Source of the DNA: a virus
Strand: one strand, 5' to 3'
IMG/VR virus record: IMGVR_UViG_3300031215_000036
Location: 1 to 35,581 of that record
Length of the DNA stretch: 35,581 nucleotides
The notes under the pieces are model-generated. The model did not search any database, was not told where the DNA came from, and saw nothing but the letters and a program-made list of their open reading frames with translations. Position 1 is the first letter of the stretch. Every line of letters begins with the position of its first letter. Positions 1 through 8,294 of the stretch are shown piece after piece. The position numbers and the translations under genes are program-made.

Positions 1-1
1 C

Positions 2-94
2 TCTCCAGCATATGCAATTGCAAATCATCCCTTCAGAAATGGATATATGAGAGCACCCCTAGCGGTAGCTGTCGCCCTGTCCTTTCTCTGACTG
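2..94 (+). CDS. 3' end of an upstream gene (partial, uncertain)
   Basis: This frame is open from the left edge to a TGA at 92-94 and would give about 30 residues ending in a small hydrophobic run (APLAVAVALSFL). The other forward frames are also open for short distances, so the frame is not certain. If real, it ends 37 bases before the next start, with a promoter-like GTCCTTT box overlapping its end. No function can be assigned. Confidence 0.25.
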
Positions 95-113
95 TACTTC
101 TCAGATAGGTTAG
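78..113 (+). promoter_or_regulatory. GTCCTTT-family promoter candidate
   Basis: A TGTCCTTTCT box at 78-87 is followed, 28 bases from its start, by TAGGTTAG at 106-113, which resembles the Bacteroidota -7 element TAnnTTTG. Three other phage genes have the same box and nearly identical spacing. Transcription would begin near 118-120, shortly before the gene at 132. Confidence 0.4.
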
Positions 114-131
114 CAACACAATAATGAATCA

Positions 132-503
132 ATGAGTATCATTCAGAAGCAATTCATCTTACACATCATGAAAGAGGAAGGTGCCCGACTCAAGAGAAAT
201 CAAGGGCTGGCACTGAAGAAGAAGCTTCACTTCCGAACTGGTGAGATATTCAGTGGGCGCGATATCACGGTAAGTGCCGATGGCGCAATGAGTGCCAACC
301 TAAAGTTTCGGCACAAAAACTATCAGAGGTTCCTTGATATCAAGCGAAAAGTCAAAACCAATGATGGCAAGATCAAGAACCGAAACTATGCTATCCACAA
401 CCGATACATCTGGGGTCACATGAATAACATAGTAGATCGTGCAGCTACTGAGTTTACAAATACCATGGTTCAATTCCTCCGAAAGAATCTTAACAAAACC
501 TAA
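132..503 (+). CDS. Small basic protein upstream of the tape measure gene
   Basis: This gene encodes 123 residues, rich in Lys and Arg, with no membrane segment and no motif I recognise. It ends two bases before the tape measure start, so the two are almost certainly co-transcribed. In siphophages this position is often held by a tail assembly chaperone or minor tail protein, but the sequence itself does not show either. The residues around 80-120 look helical (IHNRYIWGHMNNIVDRAATEF). A promoter candidate ends about 19 bases upstream. Coding potential is well supported by length and packing; function is unknown. Confidence 0.75.
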   Translation: MSIIQKQFILHIMKEEGARLKRNQGLALKKKLHFRTGEIFSGRDITVSADGAMSANLKFRHKNYQRFLDIKRKVKTNDGKIKNRNYAIHNRYIWGHMNNIVDRAATEFTNTMVQFLRKNLNKT

Positions 504-505
504 TA

Positions 506-3500
506 ATGGGTAAGACTATCCGAGACGAAGACCTCTACACCACACTTCATTTTCAAGGAGATGAAGCAAGGGCTGATATGAACAAGCTGGATAGATCTGT
601 TCGTGATCTCAGCAAAAACCTTGACTATCTCAATGAGAAAGAGAAACGACTGAGAACCAGTGGTAAGAAGAATACTCAGGCTTATCGTGACCTGACCAAA
701 GAGATTGATAAGAATAAACGAGCCCTAGATAAGGCCAATACTGAGCTAGATGACTACCGCTCCAATCTGGACATTAACAAACTAGGAGTAAGAGAACTAC
801 GGGCAGAAATGACCCGATTACGTAGACTGGCTACCGATCCGCTCAACAAAGAATGGCAAAAGCATAGCCTCCAGCTGCAAAAAGTAAAGGCTCGATATGG
901 TGAGTTACAAGCCAGAGCCCAGGCGACACAGGTTACTCTGAAGGGTATGACTACTACCCTACATAGATTTTTCGGCACGGTGGCCGGGGCTATCGCCACT
1001 TTTGCCAGCATTGCATTTGGCGTCAAGAGAGCGACTGATGAGTTTGTCACATTCGATGATAAGATCACCGATGTACAAAAGACTACAGGCCTTGCACGGG
1101 CTGAAGTACTAGAACTTAACGAGGCGCTAAAAGATACCGAGGAGATTGATACCCGTACCTCTCAGGAAGGCTTGCTAGGCCTACTGCGCATTGCTGGTAA
1201 GCTGGGTATCGAAGGCAAGGAAAACCTGCTAGGCTTCACCAAAGCCAGTGATCAGATAGCCGTAGCACTGACTGAAGATCTCGGCGGTGATATCGAGCAA
1301 TCAATCAATACCGTAGGTCGGTTAGTTGAGATATTCAATGTCTCCGATGAATTCGGCATTGAGGATGGATTGCTCAAAGTAGGATCGGTGATCAATGAGC
1401 TAGGCGCTAACAGCGTGGCTAACGAAGGCAAGATTGTAGACTTCACCGATAGGGTCACCGGTATAGCCTCTGCTACTAAGATTAGCATTGCTAATATCAT
1501 GGGCATAGGTGCCGCTGCTGATATCGCAGGTCAGAGTATGGAAACATCCGGTACGGCCATCACTCAGGCCATGACGAAGATGATGACCGATACCGCTGAG
1601 TTTGCCGATCTCGCAGGTATGTCTATAGATGATTTTACCAATCTGGTCAACACAGATGCCAATGCAGCATTTCTAAAATTGCTAGAAGGTATCAAAGGCA
1701 ATGATTCGGCAGCTACCGAGTTGATCAGACGGCTCGACGGTATGGGCTTTGAAGGCACCCGCGTCACCAATGTGCTCTCTTCGTTGGCGGTCAATATCGA
1801 TATCGTCAAAGAGCAACAGGCATTGGCCAATGAAGCTTTTGAAGCGGGCACTTCCATCACTGAAGAGTTCAACATTAAAAACACCAATGCCGCTGCTGGA
1901 CTTGAAAAAGCCAAAAAGGCAGTCAACAACCTATGGGTAGTGCTTGGAGACAGGCTATATCCTGTGATTCTCGAAGGCACCAACCTATTTGGTACGCTGC
2001 TCAAGATCATCATTACCACTATCGACTTTGTGAATAAGTATAAAGTCGTCATAGGCACGGTTACCGCAGCATTAGTTGGATATAACACTGTATTGGCTCT
2101 GGCTTGGCTCAATACCAAGCGCGTTTCTCTACAGACTAGACTACTAGGGGCTGAGTTTGCTACTTATAGCGCCAGGGTCAGAATAGCGACTATCGCTACC
2201 CGTGCCTGGAATTGGGCTTTGCGTCTCAATCCTGTTGGATTGATAATTGGAGCTGTGGTCGCTTTGGGCGCAGCAATTTATATTTTCCGAAATAGAACCT
2301 CCGAAAGTACGGCAGCCCTAAGAGCTGAAGCCGATAGCCAATCTCGACTTAACAAAGTCAGAGAAACTGCTATTGAACAAATTTCGGAAGAAAAAGTGAA
2401 GACTGAATTCTTGTTAAGAATAGCAAGAGACAAAAACAGATCAGATGACGAGCGGATTTTGGCTATCAATAAGCTCAAAAAGCTAGCTCCTGATCAATTA
2501 AAATTCCTCAATCTCGAAACCATTAATACTGAAAAAGCAACCGAGGCAGTAGACAGCTATGTAGAATCATTAATCAAGAAAGCTGAAGCACAGCTATTAG
2601 TCCAGGAAATAGCTTCCATAAATACAGAAATTGAAAAGCTAAAGAGTCTTGAGGAGCAGGGCGAAAACAACCTGGGACTCTGGGAAAAAACTAAAGCATT
2701 TTTTGGCGCTAAGTGGACTCCCAAATTTCTAGAAAGTTTCAAAGAATCTCAGGCTGATATCTTCACAGAAAACCTTTCAGTACTTGAACAAAGTGCCGAA
2801 AAACTAAAATCAAAGCTATCTGGCCTTACTGAAGGATTACTGGGCACATCCACGCCCAATCCAACAGATCCTGTCACTGGCGATACTACTCCGGCAGATA
2901 TTCAGGAGGCGAGGAATCGTTATCTCCGCGAATCCAAATCTCAACTACAGCAAGAAAAATTAGCTCACCAGGAGCGTCTGAAAGAGACGGGCCTTTTTGG
3001 GAAGCAAAGGTCTGATATGACCGCTCAGGAGTTGCAAGTCTTAGCCACATTAGAAAAGATTCATCAACAAAACATTCTCGAGATTCAGAAGAAAGGACAG
3101 CAAAACCAAATAGAGTCGATCAGAGAGGAAATTGTTAAAAGAAATCAAACCGCGCTGGAGTCTGAGAATGCACGGTACCAAGAGCAGCTAAAGGGCGCAG
3201 GTCTCTTTGGCAAAGCACGGGAAAAGATGACCCGTGATGATCTGCATATTCTTTACTTATTAGAAAAAGAGCATGAAGCCAACCTGGGTAAAATTGATGC
3301 TGATGCTATCGCCAATGAGGTTGGCAGATATGAAGAGTCCTTCAAGCGACAGCTTAACAATCTCAAGACACATCACAACCAAGAGCTTCAGCAATTTCGA
3401 GGCACCAAAGAAGAGCGCGAGGCACTAATCAAAGATCAGATTCGCAAAGAAGAAGATCTCGTTAAGTATAACCTTATGCGGCTCCAAACCCTCATAGAGC

Positions 3501-4675
3501 TGACATTAGACAAAGGCTCATGGGAAGGCGTCACAGCCGACGATGTGCTGTCTGATGAAGAGTACAATTCACTAAAAGCCAAGCTTGAAGAAATCGGACT
3601 GTCTCTTTCAGAGTTAGGGATGTCAAAAGGTACTCCTGACACGCCAGATATCAAAAAGCTCGATGTAGGCGGAAATACTGACATTCTTGGATTTTCAGCT
3701 GACGACTGGGATGGCTTCTTTTCAAATCTGGATCAGACCGACGCTGGCCTCCAAAAATTCACCATGGCTATTGGAGCTATCTCCAATGCCTGGAAGATGC
3801 ACAATGACTATGTGTCCCAAGCTGAGCAGAGGCAGCTGGAGCAATTTCAGCAAAACACAGAAGCAAAGCGTAAGGCCTTAGAGTCGCAGATGAACCGTGA
3901 GTTGGCAAGAGCTAAAAAGAGTGCGAATGAGCAGGAAGCCATTCGCGAAAAATACAATAAACGTATTGGCAAACTCGACGCTGATCTTGATAAGAAAAAA
4001 GCACAGTTTGATCACAACGAAGCGCGAAGATCGAAAGAAACTGCTCTGATGGATGCAATTGTCAATACTGCTGCCGCCGTGACCAGCGTAATTGCTAATC
4101 CTATTTTCGCAGCTATTGTCGGTGCTCTTGGTGCTATTCAAATCGGGAAAATAGCCACTACTCCACTCCCGTCTATCCCCGGCCGTCAAGACGGTGGCTA
4201 CCTCGTATCCCGTGCCCAAGACCGCAAGATGTTCCGTGCCCGGTACAATCCCGAGCAGCGAGGATATGTCGACCGGCCTACCGTACTCGTAGGTGAGTCA
4301 GGCCGAGAGATGGTCTCCAGCAATGCCGCTTATCAGAATCCCACCGTGCGTCCCGTCCTCGATATGATCGATACTGCCCAGCGCAATGGCACCATCTCCA
4401 CCATCAACCTGGAGCGTATCATGACCGATCGGGATCAGATCAGAGGTACTCTTTATGGCCGACAAAATGGAGGCTATATCTCCGCCCCATCGTCCACCAT
4501 GGAGCGCACTCAGTCAGATCCGCAGGTCAAGCGATTGATCGCTGAAAACACCCGGGTCAACCGTGCCCTGTACCATCAGCTCCGCAAAGGTGTTAAAGTA
4601 GCACTGCTCGGTGAAGATGGATTCACCGAGACCAACGAAAAGCTCGATCAAATCAACGATAACGTCAACCTCTGA
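506..4675 (+). CDS. Phage tail tape measure protein
   Basis: This 1389-residue protein sets tail length and helps pass DNA through the envelope in long-tailed phages. The first 150 residues are charged and coiled-coil-like. A hydrophobic segment (about 155-172) precedes a TP901-type core containing the DKITDVQKTTGLARAEV region. More hydrophobic stretches lie near 505-535 and 575-595 (NPVGLIIGAVVALGAAIYIF). A long coiled-coil section with two internally similar stretches follows: KETGLFGKQRSDMTAQEL and KGAGLFGKAREKMTRDDL. The C-terminal part has an Ala/Ile-rich membrane-like run near 1180-1215. It is the largest gene in the window and its stop shares one base with the next ATG. The family call is confident from architecture and position. 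Confidence 0.93.
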   Translation: MGKTIRDEDLYTTLHFQGDEARADMNKLDRSVRDLSKNLDYLNEKEKRLRTSGKKNTQAYRDLTKEIDKNKRALDKANTELDDYRSNLDINKLGVRELRAEMTRLRRLATDPLNKEWQKHSLQLQKVKARYGELQARAQATQVTLKGMTTTLHRFFGTVAGAIATFASIAFGVKRATDEFVTFDDKITDVQKTTGLARAEVLELNEALKDTEEIDTRTSQEGLLGLLRIAGKLGIEGKENLLGFTKASDQIAVALTEDLGGDIEQSINTVGRLVEIFNVSDEFGIEDGLLKVGSVINELGANSVANEGKIVDFTDRVTGIASATKISIANIMGIGAAADIAGQSMETSGTAITQAMTKMMTDTAEFADLAGMSIDDFTNLVNTDANAAFLKLLEGIKGNDSAATELIRRLDGMGFEGTRVTNVLSSLAVNIDIVKEQQALANEAFEAGTSITEEFNIKNTNAAAGLEKAKKAVNNLWVVLGDRLYPVILEGTNLFGTLLKIIITTIDFVNKYKVVIGTVTAALVGYNTVLALAWLNTKRVSLQTRLLGAEFATYSARVRIATIATRAWNWALRLNPVGLIIGAVVALGAAIYIFRNRTSESTAALRAEADSQSRLNKVRETAIEQISEEKVKTEFLLRIARDKNRSDDERILAINKLKKLAPDQLKFLNLETINTEKATEAVDSYVESLIKKAEAQLLVQEIASINTEIEKLKSLEEQGENNLGLWEKTKAFFGAKWTPKFLESFKESQADIFTENLSVLEQSAEKLKSKLSGLTEGLLGTSTPNPTDPVTGDTTPADIQEARNRYLRESKSQLQQEKLAHQERLKETGLFGKQRSDMTAQELQVLATLEKIHQQNILEIQKKGQQNQIESIREEIVKRNQTALESENARYQEQLKGAGLFGKAREKMTRDDLHILYLLEKEHEANLGKIDADAIANEVGRYEESFKRQLNNLKTHHNQELQQFRGTKEEREALIKDQIRKEEDLVKYNLMRLQTLIELTLDKGSWEGVTADDVLSDEEYNSLKAKLEEIGLSLSELGMSKGTPDTPDIKKLDVGGNTDILGFSADDWDGFFSNLDQTDAGLQKFTMAIGAISNAWKMHNDYVSQAEQRQLEQFQQNTEAKRKALESQMNRELARAKKSANEQEAIREKYNKRIGKLDADLDKKKAQFDHNEARRSKETALMDAIVNTAAAVTSVIANPIFAAIVGALGAIQIGKIATTPLPSIPGRQDGGYLVSRAQDRKMFRARYNPEQRGYVDRPTVLVGESGREMVSSNAAYQNPTVRPVLDMIDTAQRNGTISTINLERIMTDRDQIRGTLYGRQNGGYISAPSSTMERTQSDPQVKRLIAENTRVNRALYHQLRKGVKVALLGEDGFTETNEKLDQINDNVNL

Positions 4676-6546
4676 TGCTGAAAATCCTACTCACCGGTAC
4701 CGCCCTCGATCTCCCCGCAGATGTATCTCTTAGTCTCATATATGAGAATCCGCTATTCATCAATGATCGTATTCCATCAGCTCATTCACTCACTGGTACG
4801 CTACCGCCAACTGCCAGGAATCTGAAAGCCCTGGGCTATCCTCAGCGGCTCAACAATACCCAGGCCTTCCGCGAATTCACCGGACTGTCCATCATGTTTG
4901 GTCCTGTCAAGTTGATCAATGGAGTCCTGACCGTCACCAAGTATGAAGGCGATATAGAGTATTTCATCAGGGGTGCCATCTTTGCCTCCGAGCTCAAAGC
5001 TGCCATGAATACCACCGATCAGGAAGAGACCGATTTCGGTAGTACGGGCAGTCGCTTCACTCCCAATTTTTATTTGTTGGGTGATTTTGGATACAACTAT
5101 CGAGAGCATGTAGAAGCCACCCTCGATGGCTCACAAAACACAGTCTATGGCCCTATCCGCATCAAGGATGTGATTTGGAACAAAAATCCTATTGCGCCTA
5201 CATTCGGTGGCTGGAATGCCACCAGCTACATGTACTTCAGCTACTACAATGCCAACCGTGGAGAGTTCATGCTCGGATATTACGGTTCTATCCAGACGCA
5301 TACAGTTTGCTATCCTCTCACTAAGCTGGCCTATCTGATCGATGAGATTTTTGAGGATGCTCTTGTGGCCAATCCGTTCACGGTAGGTGAGCTGCCCAAG
5401 GTCGTCCTTACATCCACCTATCATCCATCCACAATGGATATACTATTATTCACCTATCGGGGAATCCTGCTCGATAGCAACGAGCTAGATGATAGTCAGT
5501 TTATGAAACTGCAAAGCTTTGCGAGTTCGATGAAGTTCAACGACCTGCTGAAAGAAGTGCTCAAGATGTTTTGCATGAGCCTCTACGTCAAGGGCGATTC
5601 ATTCGAGCTTAAATTCAATAAGGATATACTTGAGAGCACTTCAAAGCAAAACTGGACAGGCAAGCTGATAGGGAAGCTGGCGCACTGGTATGAGCCAGCA
5701 CAGCAGTACGCCTATGGCTATGCTGGCTACACTGGTGTCGAAAAACCCTATGCTATCAGTGAGGTGGATAATATTGATGACCTGGCAGCCCTCACCGTCA
5801 CCGATGGTGATGAAAAGCAGGTATATGTGACCAATACCAATCAGCTTTTTCTATTGAAAAATCGTTTTGATGATGAGTTTACCGACTCCAGTGAAGCTGG
5901 CCTACCGGCAGAATATGAGTTTGAGACGGAGGTGCAAGATCCGGGCTTTGCCGCGGCACCAGGCACGGCACAGTCTGGCTTCAGCATGGTCAGTGAAGTC
6001 ACACCACTACCGATGAACATCCACCCCTACTGGTGGGATAACACCGGTGATCCGATACTATTTGGTCGCTGGTACGTACCTGAGTGGGACGGTGACCGCA
6101 AGCAGCGCCCGGAGAAACCCAACATCCTGCTATACCAGGGCATTCAGGACACGCTTACTGATAAAGAGTTTGGATCGGCAGGCGAAAAAGGCAAATATCC
6201 ATTTCTTACCACTCACAATGTAGACGCCTATGGCAACAGGCTTGGGGATCTTAGTCTGCACTGGGAGGGCGATGACGGATTGATGGAAAATTATCACCAG
6301 GAATTTCGAGCCTATGTCGAAAGTGATAAGCTCAAAGCCCGGGGACTGTTCAAGCTAGATACCCTCGATCTGAAATACCTCGATCTATCCGAGACGAAAA
6401 GCATCAAAGGCATTGACTGGATCATCGAGAAAGTGGAAGTCACCATCAGGCGCAATAAGATCGAGCCAGCCCGCGTCCACCTGGTCAAGGCCATTGCGGT
6501 CAGCAGCCCTAGTTCAGGCTCAGGATCTGTAGGCGGTGGACTATGA
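4675..6546 (+). CDS. Tail protein downstream of the tape measure, with Gly/Ser GGGL tail
   Basis: This 623-residue gene starts on the last base of the tape measure stop (TGATG). Its position fits a distal tail, tail-tip or baseplate component, but I recognise no diagnostic domain. The N-terminal 120 residues look like a beta-rich tail domain; the middle is rich in Tyr and Phe, and no signal peptide is seen. The last residues form a flexible tail (GSGSVGGGL), also found at the ends of three head-region proteins and inside the next large tail protein. The tail suggests a shared tag or linker used in virion assembly, which is inference. Confidence 0.8.
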   Translation: MLKILLTGTALDLPADVSLSLIYENPLFINDRIPSAHSLTGTLPPTARNLKALGYPQRLNNTQAFREFTGLSIMFGPVKLINGVLTVTKYEGDIEYFIRGAIFASELKAAMNTTDQEETDFGSTGSRFTPNFYLLGDFGYNYREHVEATLDGSQNTVYGPIRIKDVIWNKNPIAPTFGGWNATSYMYFSYYNANRGEFMLGYYGSIQTHTVCYPLTKLAYLIDEIFEDALVANPFTVGELPKVVLTSTYHPSTMDILLFTYRGILLDSNELDDSQFMKLQSFASSMKFNDLLKEVLKMFCMSLYVKGDSFELKFNKDILESTSKQNWTGKLIGKLAHWYEPAQQYAYGYAGYTGVEKPYAISEVDNIDDLAALTVTDGDEKQVYVTNTNQLFLLKNRFDDEFTDSSEAGLPAEYEFETEVQDPGFAAAPGTAQSGFSMVSEVTPLPMNIHPYWWDNTGDPILFGRWYVPEWDGDRKQRPEKPNILLYQGIQDTLTDKEFGSAGEKGKYPFLTTHNVDAYGNRLGDLSLHWEGDDGLMENYHQEFRAYVESDKLKARGLFKLDTLDLKYLDLSETKSIKGIDWIIEKVEVTIRRNKIEPARVHLVKAIAVSSPSSGSGSVGGGL

Positions 6547-6581
6547 TGTCCTTTTTGTACATATCTCAATTTCTATTTTAG
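6547..6581 (+). promoter_or_regulatory. GTCCTTT-family promoter candidate
   Basis: TGTCCTTTTT at 6547-6556 is followed by TATTTTAG at 6574-6581. The gene start lies only five bases after the second box, so a transcript from here would be leaderless or nearly so. Confidence 0.4.
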
Positions 6582-6585
6582 TAGC

Positions 6586-7014
6586 ATGACACGTAAAGAA
6601 TCCGAAAAGCTTGACGAGCTGAATGACCTGTACCAAGAGCTCACCAGAAGAGAGGAAGCACAAGGCAAAAAAATTGATAAGGTATTAGAGTCACTCACAG
6701 GAGATGAGTTGGGAAGTTATGGGGGATTGATCGCTGATCAAAAGCGAGACAATGCCTTCCGCTCATCAGTCAGCGTTCAGCTCGACACTATCGCAAAAAA
6801 TCAAAAGGCTCAATTCGAAATCAATGAGACCTACCACGAGCGCCTTACATCATTAGAAAATTTCGCCAACTTCTTCACCACCCTTGGCAAAGTCAAGCGG
6901 ACTGCATGGATCATCATAGGCGCCCTGGCCACAGGTGTCGGTTACGTTATGCTCAAAGTCCAAGGAGTACTGAAGTGGCTCACCAGCTGGCTCGATCTAC
7001 CGAGCGGCAGCTGA
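6586..7014 (+). CDS. XhlA-like coiled-coil membrane protein of the lysis block
   Basis: This 142-residue protein has a charged coiled-coil N-terminal part (about 5-90) and one membrane segment near 108-126 (AWIIIGALATGVGYVMLKV), followed by an amphipathic tail. That layout resembles XhlA-type haemolysin or holin-partner proteins, which sit beside endolysin and holin genes. The next genes are an M15 endolysin, a multi-pass membrane protein and a lipoprotein, which supports a lysis role. It could instead be a tail-anchored structural protein. A promoter candidate lies directly upstream. Confidence 0.7.
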   Translation: MTRKESEKLDELNDLYQELTRREEAQGKKIDKVLESLTGDELGSYGGLIADQKRDNAFRSSVSVQLDTIAKNQKAQFEINETYHERLTSLENFANFFTTLGKVKRTAWIIIGALATGVGYVMLKVQGVLKWLTSWLDLPSGS

Positions 7015-7050
7015 TGTCCTTTCTATAGCCTTCCTCTCAGGATAATTTGG
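7015..7050 (+). promoter_or_regulatory. GTCCTTT-family promoter candidate
   Basis: TGTCCTTTCT at 7015-7024 is followed by TAATTTGG at 7043-7050, with the same 28-base offset as the copy at 78. The endolysin ATG is at 7055, so the transcript would be close to leaderless. Confidence 0.45.
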
Positions 7051-7054
7051 CTAC

Positions 7055-7510
7055 ATGTTTAAACTCAGCCAAACATCCCATGACCGACTGATGACATGTC
7101 ATCCTGACCTGATCATGATCGTCACAGAGTCTCTCAAAGTCTCACCTGTTGATTTTGGAGTAGCCCATGGCCAGCGGCCAATAGATGAGCAAAACAAGCT
7201 CTATCAGCAAGGCCGCACTACTCCTGGTAAGATTGTCACTTACAAGGATGGTTATACTAACAAGTCTAAGCATAATTATCAGCCTAGTATGGCTGTTGAC
7301 CTATACTGCTGGCCTAGGCATATCATGTGGGACTCAGCCCATCTGTCAGTACTAGCTGGTGTGATACTATCTACTGCCAAGCGGTTGAAAGCTGAAGGTA
7401 AGATCATGCTTGATCTCCGCTGGGGCAATGACTGGGACGGTGACGGTATCCTCGTCAAAAGCGATGCTACCGAGCGATTCATTGACGAACCACATTTCGA
7501 ATTGATATGA
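7055..7510 (+). CDS. M15 family peptidase, phage endolysin
   Basis: This 151-residue protein matches the compact VanY/M15C endolysin plan, which cleaves the peptide stem of peptidoglycan at the end of infection. The N-terminal part has the family pattern VSPVDFGVAHGQRP. The zinc ligands read as H73 and D82 in SKHNYQPSMAVD and H147 in DEPHFEL, with E145 as the catalytic acid. There is no signal peptide, so a holin must release it, and the next gene fits that role. Its stop overlaps the next gene by four bases (ATGA). The start is favoured because the whole N-terminal helix of the family is present. Confidence 0.9.
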   Translation: MFKLSQTSHDRLMTCHPDLIMIVTESLKVSPVDFGVAHGQRPIDEQNKLYQQGRTTPGKIVTYKDGYTNKSKHNYQPSMAVDLYCWPRHIMWDSAHLSVLAGVILSTAKRLKAEGKIMLDLRWGNDWDGDGILVKSDATERFIDEPHFELI

Positions 7511-7815
7511 CCGTCCAGCTAATCATCGCCTACACACTGATCACCATATACATCGTATACATGGTGATCATCAGCCTGATTCATCGCAAGGGTATTAAAG
7601 GTGCTGTCTATGGAGCTGACAAGATGCTTCAGATCAACGAGGCAGTACTTTATGCAAGTATCATCACCCTGTTTGTGATCATTATCCTGAGCTGGTTTGA
7701 GACACATACACCAGATACTTATGTCGGATTTCTTGACACAGTTATCTTGTTCGGACTTGGGATCAAGGGATATAAGGAAAATAAAACCAAGCCACCAGCA
7801 GAACCAAAGCCATGA
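7507..7815 (+). CDS. Small multi-pass membrane protein, probable holin
   Basis: This 102-residue protein has three hydrophobic segments: about 3-23 (LIIAYTLITIYIVYMVIISL), 47-63 (AVLYASIITLFVIIILS) and a weaker one at 72-86. It ends in a charged, Pro-rich tail. It overlaps the endolysin stop (ATGA) and is overlapped by the lipoprotein gene downstream. Size, topology and place between endolysin and spanin make a holin the best reading. No sequence motif proves it. Confidence 0.7.
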   Translation: MTVQLIIAYTLITIYIVYMVIISLIHRKGIKGAVYGADKMLQINEAVLYASIITLFVIIILSWFETHTPDTYVGFLDTVILFGLGIKGYKENKTKPPAEPKP

Positions 7816-8294
7816 AAGCCATCATTCTCATTATTGCGGTAGCCTTACTCTCTGGCTGCTCCGCCACCTGGCATGTCAAGCAAGCCTATCGCAAGGACCC
7901 ATCACTATTTGATACCATCGTAGTACGAGTAGTCAAGCCGATGGAAGTACCCGAAGTGACGACCAACTTTGACTGTTTTGAGCTGATGAAGGCAGGCGAG
8001 ATAGTGCTCTACTCACCCGTATTGATCACCAATCCCGTCACCGGAGAGGTGAACGAAGATAGCGTCAGACTCCAACTGACTGTTGCTACAGATAGCACAG
8101 GTCAAGCTACCAGTCAGATAGCAGCTGCTATCGACTGCCCTGATGCAGAGGTCATCTATGAGACCAGGATCATTCCGCCGATTGTGGTACAACCATCATT
8201 TTGGGATAAAGCCAAATGGGGAGCTATCGGTTTTGCCATCAGTATACTCGCCTTTTTGTTGCTCAACATAATTTTACCATTCTTAAGGAAATAA
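7812..8294 (+). CDS. Lipoprotein with C-terminal membrane anchor, u-spanin candidate
   Basis: This 160-residue protein starts with a lipoprotein signal (LLSGC, lipidated Cys at residue 16) and ends with a membrane segment near 136-157 (FAISILAFLLLNIILPF) and a basic tail. An outer-membrane lipid anchor at one end and an inner-membrane anchor at the other is the plan of a unimolecular spanin, the phage protein that fuses both membranes of Gram-negative hosts after endolysin action. The roughly 115 residues between look beta-rich, as in T1 gp11-type u-spanins. It follows the holin-like gene with an ATGA overlap. Confidence 0.75.
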   Translation: MKAIILIIAVALLSGCSATWHVKQAYRKDPSLFDTIVVRVVKPMEVPEVTTNFDCFELMKAGEIVLYSPVLITNPVTGEVNEDSVRLQLTVATDSTGQATSQIAAAIDCPDAEVIYETRIIPPIVVQPSFWDKAKWGAIGFAISILAFLLLNIILPFLRK

